Source of the DNA: Filosporella fistucella
Lineage: Eukaryota > Ascomycota > Leotiomycetes > Helotiales
Reading direction: 5' to 3'
Length of the DNA: 64,000 bases
NCBI GenBank assembly: GCA_030077755.1
Contig: JAQJZZ010000001.1
Location: forward strand, 992,001 to 1,056,000
The translations under genes were made by a program, and so were the position numbers. The first letter of the stretch is position 1. Each line of letters starts with the position of its first letter. The notes beneath the pieces are model-generated. The model saw only the letters and a program-made list of their open reading frames with translations. It made no database searches and was not told the origin of the DNA. Positions 45,892 to 57,890 of the stretch are shown in pieces.

Positions 45892-47595
45892 CGAAAGGAG
45901 TCTTTAGTTTGGATGACTGGTAGCATTGGGAGACAAAGTGGATAGGTTCGGCATGCACATCTTTGTTGCCATGGTTATGGGAGCAAAATGGAATCAAGTA
46001 CAGGCACGGTATACGGATATTTTTTTTTTCCAGGGATGAGAAGTAGGGAAATCAGCTCGAGGGTTGTTTGCTTGGTACACCCATTGCGTATGTGCTGCGG
46101 AACTCTTCGTGGAAATTGTAGCAGAAAAAACATCATCATTACTTTCTTGAGTGAAACGAGACAGAAGATATGACTGAATGATCACATTTATTATTACCCG
46201 TGGTCGAATAAGCCCTGTAGAGCGTATAATATTGAGCGTTATTCCTCTCAGAAGTGTAAGACGCTGAGCGCCTGCACTAATTCTCACACTATATAGACGG
46301 CTTAATAAAGAGTTTCAGGCTTTAGTGAACTCTATAAATGATATAATCAACGAACAGGATTCAATTGAAATGTTTTCTCCATTGTTGATTCAATCTTGCT
46401 TCTTCTACTACATAAATCATAGTCCACTGTGGGGTAAGTATGGGGCAATGTTCGCTTGCGCTCCTTTTTCCTCCCTTCACGATTCAGGAAATGAGAGGTG
46501 TTGTTCAAATTCAATGAAGAGTCACCTACTGTCTAAATTCAAAGTATGGATACATAGAAACTTGATCCAAATAATGGGATATGTTGTAGAGACTATCTTC
46601 TTCCCTTCTCAGGTCTTAATATATGTCGCAATATATGCTGCAAATTCCGCCACGGTGTATTGTCTCAACTCGAAAACCTTTCCCCGAATACTGCTAAGCC
46701 AGCTTCCCAGTCCGAAGTAGAAATAATGACGCCAACACTGCCTATCTCTCCTCCAAGACAAAATGTACCAGATATCTTCGGCCGAGCGCGACAAGACGAT
46801 GGGAAACGGGGTGTCCAGGACGAGAAAGCAGATGATTGATTTTTGGTCGTGGTAGAAGTATTACCATCCTTCATGAAAGGGTACAATACATTTCGCTCAA
46901 GGCTGGCTTGAAACCTGGCATAGATCTTGCCTACACTTGATGTTAAGAATGAAAGACTTCAGGGCGAATATTTGGGTAGATTGAGGGTTTTGGAACATTA
47001 GTTTTCCACTTGACGTGGAAATTGGGGGTTGAAATGCATATTACAATTTACAAATAGCGATAATGCTTTTCAAGTTGCCGACTTAAGAAGAGTATATTGA
47101 TCACGTCTATTAAAATGGAGCCAGCACAAACATCTCCTAATTCACAACTTCAGCCGACCATGATCATGTCATGTTTCTACGCCATCCGCGCGCTGTGCAA
47201 AAGGCATGTGAGGCGCGTGAGACACGGGACGAACTTCAAAGGTACAAGTACCTATGCAAGAGTAAACTCGGTGCACGATTTAGGTATGAGCGTCTAAGGA
47301 AAAAAAGCCTTCTAGTAGGCATGTACCGAAGCGAAGGTAGTATAGACAGATGTACGATCCTCAAGGTCATAGGTACAAGTATGATGGTGGGGGAAGTGCG
47401 GGGTAATTTTCGCTTATTCCCCCTATTCACTCTTCGCAAGATTCACCTAGACGTGAGAATACCTCCGGCGAAGGAAATCTAACTTAGAGGCAAGCATGAC
47501 TAAGTATAGGTAGGTATTTTAGTTCACTGAGCATTCACATCTCATTATCCTTCTCATTGTATTCCTGATATCGTTATCCTAAGTCTTATCATGAA
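45892..47595. other. 1.7-kb region without a supported gene
   Basis: It includes a T10 run near 46020 and several short frames. Around 47190-47280 one plus-strand frame (VQKACEARETRDELQRYKYL) is charged and recalls the coiled-coil group at 36-38 kb. AGGTA/TACCT motifs are again frequent at 47230-47520. No complete gene model was found. Confidence 0.35.
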
Positions 47596-49592
47596 TTAAG
47601 ATATAATAAAAATATCAACCTCTAAGCCAGCAAGTCCCGTCTTCGTCAACGTACTCCCACTAACACCCCATCCGCTTCCCCAAACATTCTGAGTGACAGC
47701 TGTAACACTCGCCGGTAAAGAAATACTGATATTCGCAAACGGCTCATCCACATAGTTCATATTAACCACGCTGACCAATGTACTATTCCCCAGCGACCAA
47801 GCCGCAACATCCATCCTCTCTCCTCCGTTCACCTCCAAAGGCTTAACAAAAGCGCCCAATAAGAACCCAGTCACAGTGGTTGAAGTCAACGCTTTAGACA
47901 ACGCACTCGTTACGTTCGTAAGCTCTGGGGTGGTAGGATACGCCCACATGGCAATAGCTTTTGCGCCGTGGTTTACGAACAGCATATTCATAACCACTTC
48001 TTCTTCAGCGGTAGGATAACGTGCCCAAAATGTTTCGTTTCCGAAGGATTGAGGGACGCCCCATTGAGGTTTCTGAGGAAGATTGAGATAGGTTTGGTAG
48101 GAAGAGTAGAGATCTAGACGGGTGGGAATGTCGGAGAAGGTTCCGGTGCAATCATCACAGCCGCAGCAACCGTAGGTCGTGTTGCAAACTGTGTCGTATT
48201 GGATTGAGTAGGAGGTGTTGACTGCGATTGGGTAGGGGTCTGACATGATGATGTCAGCGCCAGAGGTGTATTCTTCGAAGTAGTAGTTGAGACAATTGAG
48301 GCACAGAGATACAGGATGATAGGGATCTAATGATTTGATTAAATCATATGTGATCTTTGTGGCGTTCAAGGCGTCGACTTGTCCATCTGGCTCGTCTCCA
48401 GTATACCATAGTAGAAGAGACTTTCGAGCTTTGATTCTGTTCACTTGAGTGGTGACCGAGGAGATATTCTGGGATTTCGATTAGCAAAGGTGAGAGGATC
48501 GGGCCATACTAGCATCCTACAGTGTATGTCCATCCTAAACATATTAGCACAAGTCTAGATCTGATAATAATCATAATATGCTCTACTTACTCATGTCAAA
48601 CATCAGCCAGAGTCCAATATCATCCATGACGTCGAGAAACCTATCAAGCTCATCAAAATCGAACGCTGCATTTGCAAGACCAGCGTTTGGCACAATATGA
48701 ATAATGTTGTATCCTAAAATTTAAATTAGTAGAGTTTCCATTATCAGGAAACTCATTCGACTTACCCCGGTCTTTGAAAACTTGAATGTCTGGAGATTGT
48801 CAGCTGTCAACTCCTTGCAATGATAAATATCACTCACTATCGATACTCAATTCAAGCCACCCATCCCATGATGTATAGAAAGTGTACGGGAAAATAGGTG
48901 TCCAAGCAGTAGAATTTTTCAGATAGTCTTGAACAAGAAGGCCACCATACAAGCTGTCCACTTTTACAACACTTCCCCCATCGGTTCTCTCCGGGAGATA
49001 AAACAGCTCGGTGGTTGCGGTATAAAATTGCTGCCCGTCCCCTGAAGCGCCAGTAACGACAATCTCATAAGGTTCAATTCGAGGCGTGAGCGCAGAAAGT
49101 GAGAACCCAAACTCATTACTCGTTGAATTGACTGTGACATTCCTACTAGAGATCAAATCATGGCCCGACTCAACAACCGAGACATCAATGAAGAGCTTGG
49201 TGAAGGGACTCGTGATGTTGGTCTGCTTATTGAATGATCCATTCACAAAAGCTTCTCCATGCATGTATGATATTGGAGCATCAATGATAAAAGTACCATA
49301 AGTCTCATTTGCAAGGTACAAGTTCATCCGAGGGCGGATTGAAAGGTCAAGGAGTGGCGAGGAGGAGAGCGCGGGTGCTTCTAGCCATCCACCAGGCTCA
49401 AAAGAATTGTTGCTCGCTCTATAAGCTTTTCCACACTTCAAAGTATCAGTTTCATTATTCCATGCATGAGCCAGAGGTTCTTACCCAAACATCGACCCCA
49501 GCCGGATACCCCAATTCAGCAGCACGCTCCGCCGGAATTGCGGCCGAAGCGAAGCTGAGAAGACTTGCTACGAAACCGAAGCGCATCATCAT
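47596..49592 (-). CDS. Secreted glycoside-hydrolase-like protein (TIM-barrel type)
   Basis: Six exons on the minus strand (49592-49485, 49435-48838, 48780-48766, 48713-48591, 48534-48521, 48468-47596) encode 576 residues. Exons 3 and 5 are only 15 and 14 nt; both are needed to keep the frame and give SIDIFKDRGYNIIHIVPNAG and LMFDMRWTYTNISSVTTQVN. The N-terminus MMMRFGFVASLLSFASA is a signal peptide. An all-beta N-terminal part precedes a barrel-like part with WYTGDEPDG, where Glu312 is a likely catalytic acid, and a beta-rich end. There are many N-glycosylation sequons. It recalls clan GH-A-like enzymes of moulds, but I cannot assign a CAZy family or substrate. It is divergent from the fucosidase gene. 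Confidence 0.8.
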
Positions 49593-50800
49593 GACTACCA
49601 GATTCAAGGATGTGACTGGCGGTAGAAGAACGATCAACATCGACTCTCACCGGAATGCCCTGCTATATATCTACCCTCACCAAATGATGGTCATGTCACG
49701 TGCGACCACCTTCCTTCCTGTCACCATCCCCGCCTTGATTGCTCTCGCTGGCTGATAAGAAACAAACCGTAATGGTCAGTATGAGTGTGGAGTAGGTCCA
49801 TGACATTCATATGAACTACACTACAGTAACGTAGCATCCTGCAGAAGCATCAACAATGCAGACCGGCGGGGTGACCAGCAACATAGCCCAAAGCTAAAAA
49901 GGACCAGGAATGAGCAAGAAGGGAAGATCAGCGTTTTTGGGCTTCAAAATCGTGAGCAATGCAATCATTACAGAGGTAGAAATAGAAGAGAATGAAGAAG
50001 TATAATGGAGATGGCTATAGTATCCAATTGATTTTTCTTCTTGCAAACAAAACATTGTCGATTGATTACTGTGCCGCTTTGCCCTGAATGCCGCAGACTT
50101 GTAGCCGGCAACTGTATGCAAAGCATACATATACAGCTTGTTGCATGTAACTGACAAGCTTCGGATCTTGGAAATGCCTTCGGCGGTCAGGATCCCTGAG
50201 GCGAACTATCACTTGAAGGGTGGGATGATGCAGGAACAGGCCCCACTGTTGAAATGACCGTGAGGGGAAATGGCTCGTCCACTTCACTCCACTCTACTCC
50301 ATGGACTGCCGATAACGAACATGGAACGAACAACACGAACACTTCCATGGAGTTGGAGATATTCCGACAATAACATCACTCACTGCAGTGCCTTGCATAT
50401 TCTACCATTTGCCACTTTCGGTCTCCTTGGGTAAACCTCGCTGCAATGGCAAGTCCCACCGGACCTTGTTCATCTCTCATCAATGTCACCCCTCCCTTCA
50501 CCAAAGTCCTTCTACCAGCAAAGATGGGATCTTCAACAGCCTCGCATTCTTCGTGACCATCTAAAGCTACTTCTCATCAAACGTTACCAAAATGCCGGAG
50601 ATGGATCCGCTCAAGCATTGCGACGCGGTGAAGTGCGATAGGGTAATCTGCTAATGACTACGACATGGTCAATGGTCTATTTGCGAGAGATTCAGTCCTG
50701 ATAATGAGCTTCAGTAATCGGTAGGTCTCGTCTTTCATATACCAGCAAGGTCTCTCTCACTTTCTCGGCAAGTTGGAGGCTCGAGGTAAGTCATTCAATT
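49593..50800. promoter_or_regulatory. Shared divergent promoter region of two secreted glycosidase genes
   Basis: About 1.2 kb between the two start codons (49592 minus, 50801 plus). No gene is seen. The arrangement would allow common control of both genes by shared sites, but I could not identify a specific regulator site with confidence. Confidence 0.4.
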
Positions 50801-53668
50801 ATGCGCCAATTCTTTTCCTTGGCTGCCGGCATCACTGCCGTGGTAGCTGCTCCAAGTCGTCGATGGGACAATGCCACATCTGCTGCGAAGGTACGCATGA
50901 GTAATCCTAAGATACCATCCAGCGACTCAAAAATAATAGGAGATCGTTCAAATACCCCTCGAGTCCTTCTTCAACAATAAAGGCTTCGGCATCACGCCGG
51001 GTGAAGCAAACTTTGATCAATTGAACAATTCCTACCCTGCAGCGAATCTGCCAACTGGCGGCCTGTATACCTCGACGAAAACCAATATATCATACTTGTT
51101 TCCCGGATATCAAGCAAATGGAAGCGACAATGTGGTCATGTCAGGTCAAGTGATTCCTGTACCTGAGACATCGTATTTCAGTTTGCAGATGCTTGTTGCG
51201 ACAGAATCTGCGGGCTCCGCCGGAAATCTAAGCTTAGAGTATACTGATGGAAGTACAGTCCTGGCAGAAGTCAGAACCAATCCATATTCCACTTTTCTGT
51301 CAATCCTAAAAGGGGAGATTTCGATGCCGTCATATTATACCCTCAACACGACAAATTTCAATACTTCGCACATTTTCGAGTATATTGGCCCCGTAGATCC
51401 AAAAAAGACCCTGGCTTCTATCTCATTGCCTGATACCTCCAATGACACTTCGCGAATTCATCTCTTTTCCATGTCATTATATAAGCAAACTGGAGTCCAG
51501 GTACAATTCTTGCGACCGACTCAGAAGCACGATTCAGATCGAGTACAGATTGTCGAGGTTGTCATCGACAATGCTGGTCCAGACTGGATTTCTGGTGATG
51601 GCGTTGAGATCTCTATCTCTGCCCCAGGAATTGAAACAATCAATCCTGGTTCTGTCAAAAGGATGAGACCTGGTGACCAAAAAAAGGTTAATGTCGGTGT
51701 AATCGGATGCGGGAACGTTACTGCTACGGTTCATCTTACAGGATCGCTCAATGCTACCTATGCAATTGAGAATGTTAAATTTGGGCTCGAGGAGTACACC
51801 TCGGAACTCTCTAGTCTGTCAACTCATGAGAGCCCGGAGTGGTTTGACGCTGCTAAATATGGTATATTCATTCGTAAGTTTTTGTCATTTGAACTCTAGA
51901 AGGGCCATTAAGCTCATGAAAACAGATTGGGGCCCATATGCTGTGCCAGGTTGGGGAAACTCGACTCCGGTCGAAATCTATGCTGAGTGGTACTGGTGGT
52001 ATGGTCACCACCGAAATGCTGACAAGGCCGATGTGTATAATCATCGTAAGTTCATTCAATCTCCGTCCAACACAACATTCAATCTCAGCATCGAACTCTC
52101 GAAATTAATCTCGTGCCATCTGATTTGCTTCAGCATCAAGGACCGCAAAATTACTCCTACATAAGATGGGTTTCTGCAATGAGGCTGACTTTAAATCTAG
52201 AACTGAACACTTTTGGACCCAATGTTGTTTACGATGACTTCTTTTCTAATTTCACTGCAGGTTAGTATCTGTTAATTTCTACCCAACTGTTCATGTCTCT
52301 ATTATTGCTGTACTGTGCTGACATAATTCCTTCGGTTTTCAGAGAACTGGGATGCAAAATCTTGGGTGGATCTGATTGCCGATGCAGGAGCTCAATACTT
52401 CGTGCTCACTACGAAACATCATGTGAGTTGCCAACATAACTTTATTTACAGAATATCTAGATATTTTCACAAAACTTTCGAGATGGACCATTTTCTCAGA
52501 ATACTTCAATGACATACTAATATGCCTTGCAGGACGGGTTTGCCCTGTTCGACAGCAAGGAGACAACCCACCGCAACTCGTTACATTTCGGCCCTGGGCG
52601 GGATATATTGAGAGAACTGTTCGATGCTGCGAAGGAGTTCCAGCCTCAATTGAAGCGAGGTACCTACTTCTCATTACCTGAATGGTTCAATCCCCTGTTC
52701 GGAAAGTACGGTTTCTCTCAAACAACAGATCCAGCCTCAACTTCTTGGCCGGGTATCATAGCGACAAATCCGTACACAGGCCTGGAGGAACCTTACACAG
52801 GTGCACTTCCACAAGATGACTTCATCGCCGATCTCATGGTTCCGCAAATGGAAATCCTTGCGTATGATTACGAGACGGATATAATGTGGTGCGAGTAAGT
52901 AACAATCAATCGCATTGTATCCCACAGCCTTTAATAATAAACAGTTGCGGTGCTGCCAATGGAACTGCTGAATTTGCCTCTCAGTGGTTCAACCAAGCAG
53001 AATCTCAAGGACGACAAGTCACTATGAACAACAGATGTGGCATTGCTGCCGGAGCCGATTTCGATACTCCCGAATATACAACTTTCAGCTCTGTATCAGA
53101 GCGAAAATGGGAATCGAATCAAGGAATGGATCCATACAGTTATGGGTACAATCGTGCAACCCCATCGTCTCTCTACATGAATGCCTCGACATTGGTTCAT
53201 TCGCTTGTTGATATGATCTCGAAGAACGGCAACCTTCTTCTTGATGTCGGGCCAATGGCAGATGGAACAATCGATGCGACTGAGATCGCTCATCTGCTGG
53301 AAGGAGGCTTGTGGATAAAAGCCAATGCTGAAGCTATTTTCAACACCACATATTAGTACGTTTGATCAAACTGTAAATTTGACTTCGGGCTAACATCTTC
53401 AAGCTTTGTGGGGGCGGAAGTTGGTGAGATTAGGTTTACGCAAACCAAAGATGCATTCTACATTCTTTCGTTGGAGGAACCAACAGAGAATTTCGTCGTC
53501 AACGCACCTCTACCAATTCTTCCAGGAGACAAAGTCTCCATGATCGGTGCCGGTAATGGTACTGAACTGGCATGGAGCTCTTCTGAAACTGGACTTACAA
53601 TTGTGGTACCGTCTTCCTTGATAGAAGCTGGTAAGTATTGTTGGGTTTTCAAGATTGAGTACTCTTAG
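50801..53668 (+). CDS. Secreted GH29 alpha-L-fucosidase
   Basis: Eight exons (50801-50890, 50940-51873, 51926-52045, 52201-52260, 52343-52422, 52533-52894, 52945-53355, 53404-53668) encode 773 residues. The signal peptide is MRQFFSLAAGITAVVAA. After an N-terminal beta domain of about 310 residues comes the GH29 barrel: KYGIFIHWGPYAVPGWGNST, VVYDDFFSNFTAENWDAKSW, YFVLTTKHHDGFALFD, and the nucleophile region ETDIMWCDCGAANG with Asp549. It then continues to a C-terminal beta domain. It hydrolyses alpha-L-fucosyl ends, in plant material chiefly from xyloglucan or glycoproteins. The 155-nt third intron is unusually long here and contains a stretch that could be misread as exon (acceptor at 52132), but the family sequence requires 52201. 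The last exon reads through a GTAAGT to its stop. Confidence 0.92.
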
Positions 53669-54832
53669 ATATTTACTATACCACAATTTGACCCTCAAGA
53701 TCTTCTCCCTTCCTGCTAGCTCTTTCGCACTCGATCAGTAACAAACACTTGTGAAGCAATGAACATGCAGAATTCGTATTCGGGCATTGTCCTCTCGAAT
53801 TACATTCAAGTCGCTCTACATTGTTCCGAACACCAGAGCATCTACTCCACGGGGTAATGGACCAGGAGAATTTTCTCCCCGATATCCTAACAACACTCCA
53901 GCAATGGTTGAGGGGTGACTTTCTTGATGATTTTGTGAGAATGAGCCTGTTGAATACTTTAGCTCCAGCCAAAACCTGCCCAGAAAACAGAGCATCGGCA
54001 ATGGAGATTCATCATTCCACCAACCTCATCTCGGTCGAGCACCGTTTCTTGAGGTGAAACGGATCTCCTCCAGGAAGGTATTTTCAAAGTGCAAGCATTG
54101 GTGGGAAAGTTAGTTTATCGGGCATGACCTTGGAGGCACCGTCTTGGCGGCTCTTGGCGCTTGGCGCCTTGCTTCCCCGCAAAATTCAGACTCAAAACGA
54201 CTTTTGACTTTTCTTGCAGGCGAGGAACATGGCTTGATCAGTTTTGCGAGTGCCGAAGATTGTCTCGTCATTCGCTGGATAATTGTAAGCTTGAACAAAC
54301 AACTGAAGCTTGAATATCAACTAGTACAAAAGCAAGCTTTTGACGCCTTGGCAAGTGCTAATATCCTGAGCTGACGACGTCAACCAGGCACGGAGATGCA
54401 AATGGGGACATCCTCTTGGCGTCTATTGATCTCGGCACCGACAATGGAGAGCATTTCTATTCCCATTACTTACTCGGTATTGAGTGCCAGGTATGAGGAG
54501 AACCCCTGATGTTTGGTGGATTTACATGAGGGCTGACTGGCAGACACACTTCATCTGCTGCTCGCTTCTCCACGATGAAAGGAGAACAATCCAGGCACCG
54601 TCATGTTATTGCTTTTGGTCCTGCATACGCGTTTATTTTCATATATTTGTTACTCAAATAATTCTTCCGCAGTCCAGACCGGAGTCTACTCTATGATCAA
54701 GTCCGTCCTATTGTTGAGCCTCAACATGAGAGTATAAGTATATGTTCAATCTTCATTCCATCATTCATCACCACAATCACATCATCATCTTCAACCTTCT
54801 CACTTCACAGTCAAGCTTAGTCTTTAGTCAAA
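53669..54832. other. Intergenic region upstream of the pectate lyase
   Basis: No gene is seen; open frames on both strands overlap and lack features. A probable TATA box (TATAAGTA, 54733-54740) lies 93 bases before the lyase start codon, followed by a CA/CT-rich leader. Confidence 0.5.
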
Positions 54833-55844
54833 ATGGTCTCCATCACTCAATCTGTCCTTGTTGGCCTTGCTGCCTTCCTCGCCACCAGCAATGCTGCTGT
54901 TCTTGAGGCTCGTGCCACAAACACCAACCTTCAGACTGTCTTCCCAGCTAGCACCGGTACCAGTGCTCTTGCTGCCGCCAAGACCATTGCTGCCGGTGTC
55001 ACTTTCGACGGAGCCATGAAGAAGTTTGACAGATCTGGTAAGCTCCTGGTCTAGTTCTTTCCTCTCGGTGTCATGTGATGGTTTAGCAATCGCCAGGAAA
55101 TCCCATACACTTACTAAAACAACATAGACAACACCTGCAGCGGTCAGCAAGAAGGTGGTGATGCGGATGCCGTCTTCGTTCTCCAAGCTGGTGCCGTTCT
55201 CTCCAACGTCATCATTGGGCCCAACAACGGTGAAGGTGTTCACTGTCTCGGCACGTGTACTTTGAACAACGTCTGGTGGGTTGATGTCTGCGAAGACGCA
55301 GCCACCTTCAAGCAAACCTCCGGAACTTCCTATGTCAACGGTGGTGGAGCCAAGTCTGCTAGCGACAAGATCTTGCAACACAACGGTGGTGGAACTGTTG
55401 CTGTCAAGAACTTCTTCGCCGATACCTTGTAAGTAATAGCCTAACCTTTCCGTAACTCATGTGCCTCTTCTCTACGAAGATGTATATCATGACCTTTATG
55501 GAAATATGATACTAACCCCACGCAGCGGCAAAGTCTACAGATCTTGCGGAAACTGCGGTACCCAATACAAGCGAACCAGTACTTTCACCAACATCCACGT
55601 TGCTAACGGAGGTGTCGTTGCAGGTGTAAACACCAACTACGGAGGCAAGTTCCTCTTTCCAAGTACTTGTGATTCCACTAACAAATGAACAGACAAGGTC
55701 ACCATCACCAACTCCTGCGTCTTGTCCTCAAGCTTGTGCTACAAGTACACTGGAAACAGCAATGGAGATGAGCCAGTCAAGACCAGCAGCGGAGCTGATG
55801 GAACTTACTGTATCACTTCTGGTATCACTACCAGCGGATGCTAA
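54833..55844 (+). CDS. Secreted pectate lyase, polysaccharide lyase family 3
   Basis: Four exons (54833-55037, 55128-55428, 55526-55644, 55693-55844) encode 258 residues, the usual size for the family. The signal peptide is [23 protein letters not shown]3 landmarks are [60 protein letters not shown] and [16 protein letters not shown], with the conserved cysteine pattern. The enzyme cleaves de-esterified pectin by beta-elimination with calcium, outside the cell, and is typical of plant pathogens and saprotrophs. The third intron starts with GC (GGAG then GCAAGT) instead of GT; no GT donor keeps the frame, and the protein is continuous across it (NTNYG then DKVTITNS). Confidence 0.93.
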
Positions 55845-57118
55845 GTACCCTACTTGAGATGACGGATTGAGTTGGAGAGGGTCGAGGGCATGGGGTTCTG
55901 GAGAGAAGTGCGAGAGTTAGGGAGTTGGAAGAGGGGATGTAGGTGCGGGGTGAGGAGAAAGCTGAAAATTCTTTCTGTATATATTCGTGATTAGCTTCAA
56001 CAAATTGCACATATCGCACAATTTCTAAAGTTTCAGAAGCATTGTGAGATTTCTGCTTTCGGATGACCCGAAGCTCTTACGTAGAATAGCTTAAGTACTT
56101 AGAATTTATTAGGGGAATATCCTCAAGGCCTCGAGTTTAAACCCTAAGAAAAGTACTAAGGAAGGCAACGTATATGTAAAGTTACCTTATAAGAATCTGA
56201 ATTTCTAAAAAGATTATCAATAATCCTAAGCGTGTAAGTTTATATAATTAAGATAATTATTGAAATTAAAATCTCTAAAGTCTTTAGGCTTAAACAATAA
56301 ATTTAAGTTGCCTATATATTTTAGAGGATTAATATTATATATATTATCTTTTACAAAAATAATTTATGTACTATTTAACTATCATAAAGTATTTCTAATC
56401 TTATTAAGTATTCCCTTAGTACTTGTCCCTATTGTATACACTTAAATATTCACCTAGGCTTGTACAAAAGGGGGAAGTGTGCCCACCTGAGAAACCATTC
56501 CAGCTTTAAATGGAAAAACTGGAACAGGCGGAGCTACCAAGGCATGTATTCACAGTGAGTATAAGGTATTGACCTTGACCACCGAGACGGCAGTGTTACC
56601 TACCTATTTGCCAACGACCTCAGAGACAACTACGTACCCAACCGAGAGGGACAACTTCTTGACACTTACTAAGGCAGACTGGCAGAAAGATCGTTGTCGA
56701 ACATTCTGAGCTTCTTTTTCCACTCAAGGGGACCTATAGATGTAGGGTTAGAGAATGTCCCCAAACAGTGAAAGGAGACATCTTGGAGGATGCCATTCAT
56801 ACGGCAGATAGACCACGGTCACAGCTGCAATAGCATAGACCCCCATTCCAGCCAACGGTTGATATACTGATCATGTTACTATTTCGTTGTGACAGGTGGT
56901 GTGTCCTTCAGCTCCCGCTTTTATGTGTACTTGTGTTGATTCAGGATGAGGCCAAAGTATTGCTAGCCAGCAAAGTTCTCTTCAAGGCACATTCACCACC
57001 CACATCAACATAGTACGAGATATTTGTTTCGCGTTTGAATTTAGATTTCATATTCCACGTCCGAACCGGTTAGATATCTGAATCGTATTTAAGTTTCGAT
57101 TTCGTTATCCACGACGGT
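55845..57118. other. Repeat-like region downstream of the pectate lyase
   Basis: The AT-rich segment 56060-56455 is list separately. The stretch 56460-57110 has normal base composition, with decayed-looking frames on both strands and no gene. It may be transposon-derived, but I recognise no conserved domain. Confidence 0.4.
56060..56455. repeat. AT-rich relic, RIP-like
   Basis: About 400 bases of strikingly AT-rich DNA, full of TpA steps (TTAAGTACTTAG, ATATATATTATC, TTATATAATTAAG), with sharp edges against normal-composition DNA on both sides. This is the look of a transposon copy mutated by repeat-induced point mutation, which converts CpA to TpA. No coding capacity remains, and the element type cannot be named. 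Confidence 0.55.
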
Positions 57119-57126
57119 CGGAGAGC

Positions 57127-57378
57127 GTGTTTGCACAGTCTCGTGGAGTGACTACGGCTTTGGACAAAGCCACGATGAAGAGACTATACGACCAAAATCT
57201 CGAGAAAATTCTGCAGGAGCGAAGAGCAATGGAGGCCACAAGATATTCAGCCCTCCAAACTGCTGCGGCAGCAGCTGCAGCAGCACCTTCTCACCAACCC
57301 AATCAACCCAACCCTGCGATGATCCTCCAACATCAATTTCCAGGGAATGAACCAATTTGTTGTCCCACAGGGCTATAA
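57127..57378 (+). pseudogene. Open frame with a poly-alanine tract, left of the repeat array
   Basis: The frame encodes a charged helix (ATMKRLYDQNLEKILQERRA), a run of eight alanines, and a Gln/Pro/Asn stretch. It lacks a genuine ATG at its beginning (the first is at 57172). In the +1 frame the sequence continues as NQFVVPQGYKYLQQRAFVNN into the first repeat unit, so a frameshift or splice near 57340 may separate two parts of one former protein. Unknown family. Confidence 0.35.
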
Positions 57379-57406
57379 GTATCTGCAACAGAGAGCTTTC
57401 GTCAAC

Positions 57407-57890
57407 AATCTCATCCACGCATTCTCCAAGAGGGTGTTTATATATTGGGCGGCTAATGAGGAGGAGAACAACAAAATGGACAACAACACCAACGAAGGCA
57501 TTTACACAAAGTCCTAGGGCTAAAGGTTCTAATCTGATCCACAAATTCTCCCAGAGGGGTGGTATAGATTGGGCAGCTAATAGAGAGGACGACTATAGAA
57601 TAGACAACACACCAACGAGAGCATTCGTACAATGTCCCAGGACCAACCTTTTCAATCTCATCTACAAATTCTGCAGGGGCAGCTTTGGAGACTAGGTGAC
57701 CAAGGAAGAAGAGCACCAAGGCTAGGAAAGAGACAAATACAATAATGAAAGCTTTCAAAGTGCCCCAGGAGCAACCTATCCTATCTTATCCACAAGTTCC
57801 CTATGGAGAGGTTTAGAGAGTTTGCGGCCAAGGAAGAGGAGGTCCAGGACAATAGAATAGACAATTACACAAATTAAGGCGATTGATTCA
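57407..57890 (+). repeat. Tandem array of about four diverged ~124-bp units
   Basis: Units begin at about 57407, 57531, 57654 and 57782 with AATCTCATCCACAAATTCTC-like sequence, spaced 124, 123 and 128 bases. Units 1 and 2 translate to similar peptides (NLIHAFSKRVFIYWAANEEE and NLIHKFSQRGGIDWAANRED), that is about 41-residue repeats. Stops and length changes break the reading frame, so the array looks like a decayed repeat protein rather than a working gene. Confidence 0.75.

Noticed and set aside
46325..46720. Plus-strand frame of 131 codons
   Set aside because: Phe/Ile/Cys-rich composition typical of translated AT-rich DNA; no ATG context or family.
52084..52200. Extra exon in the fucosidase (open sequence after the acceptor at 52132)
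   Set aside because: The phase does not fit and it would interrupt the conserved GH29 segment; splicing to 52201 restores the family sequence.
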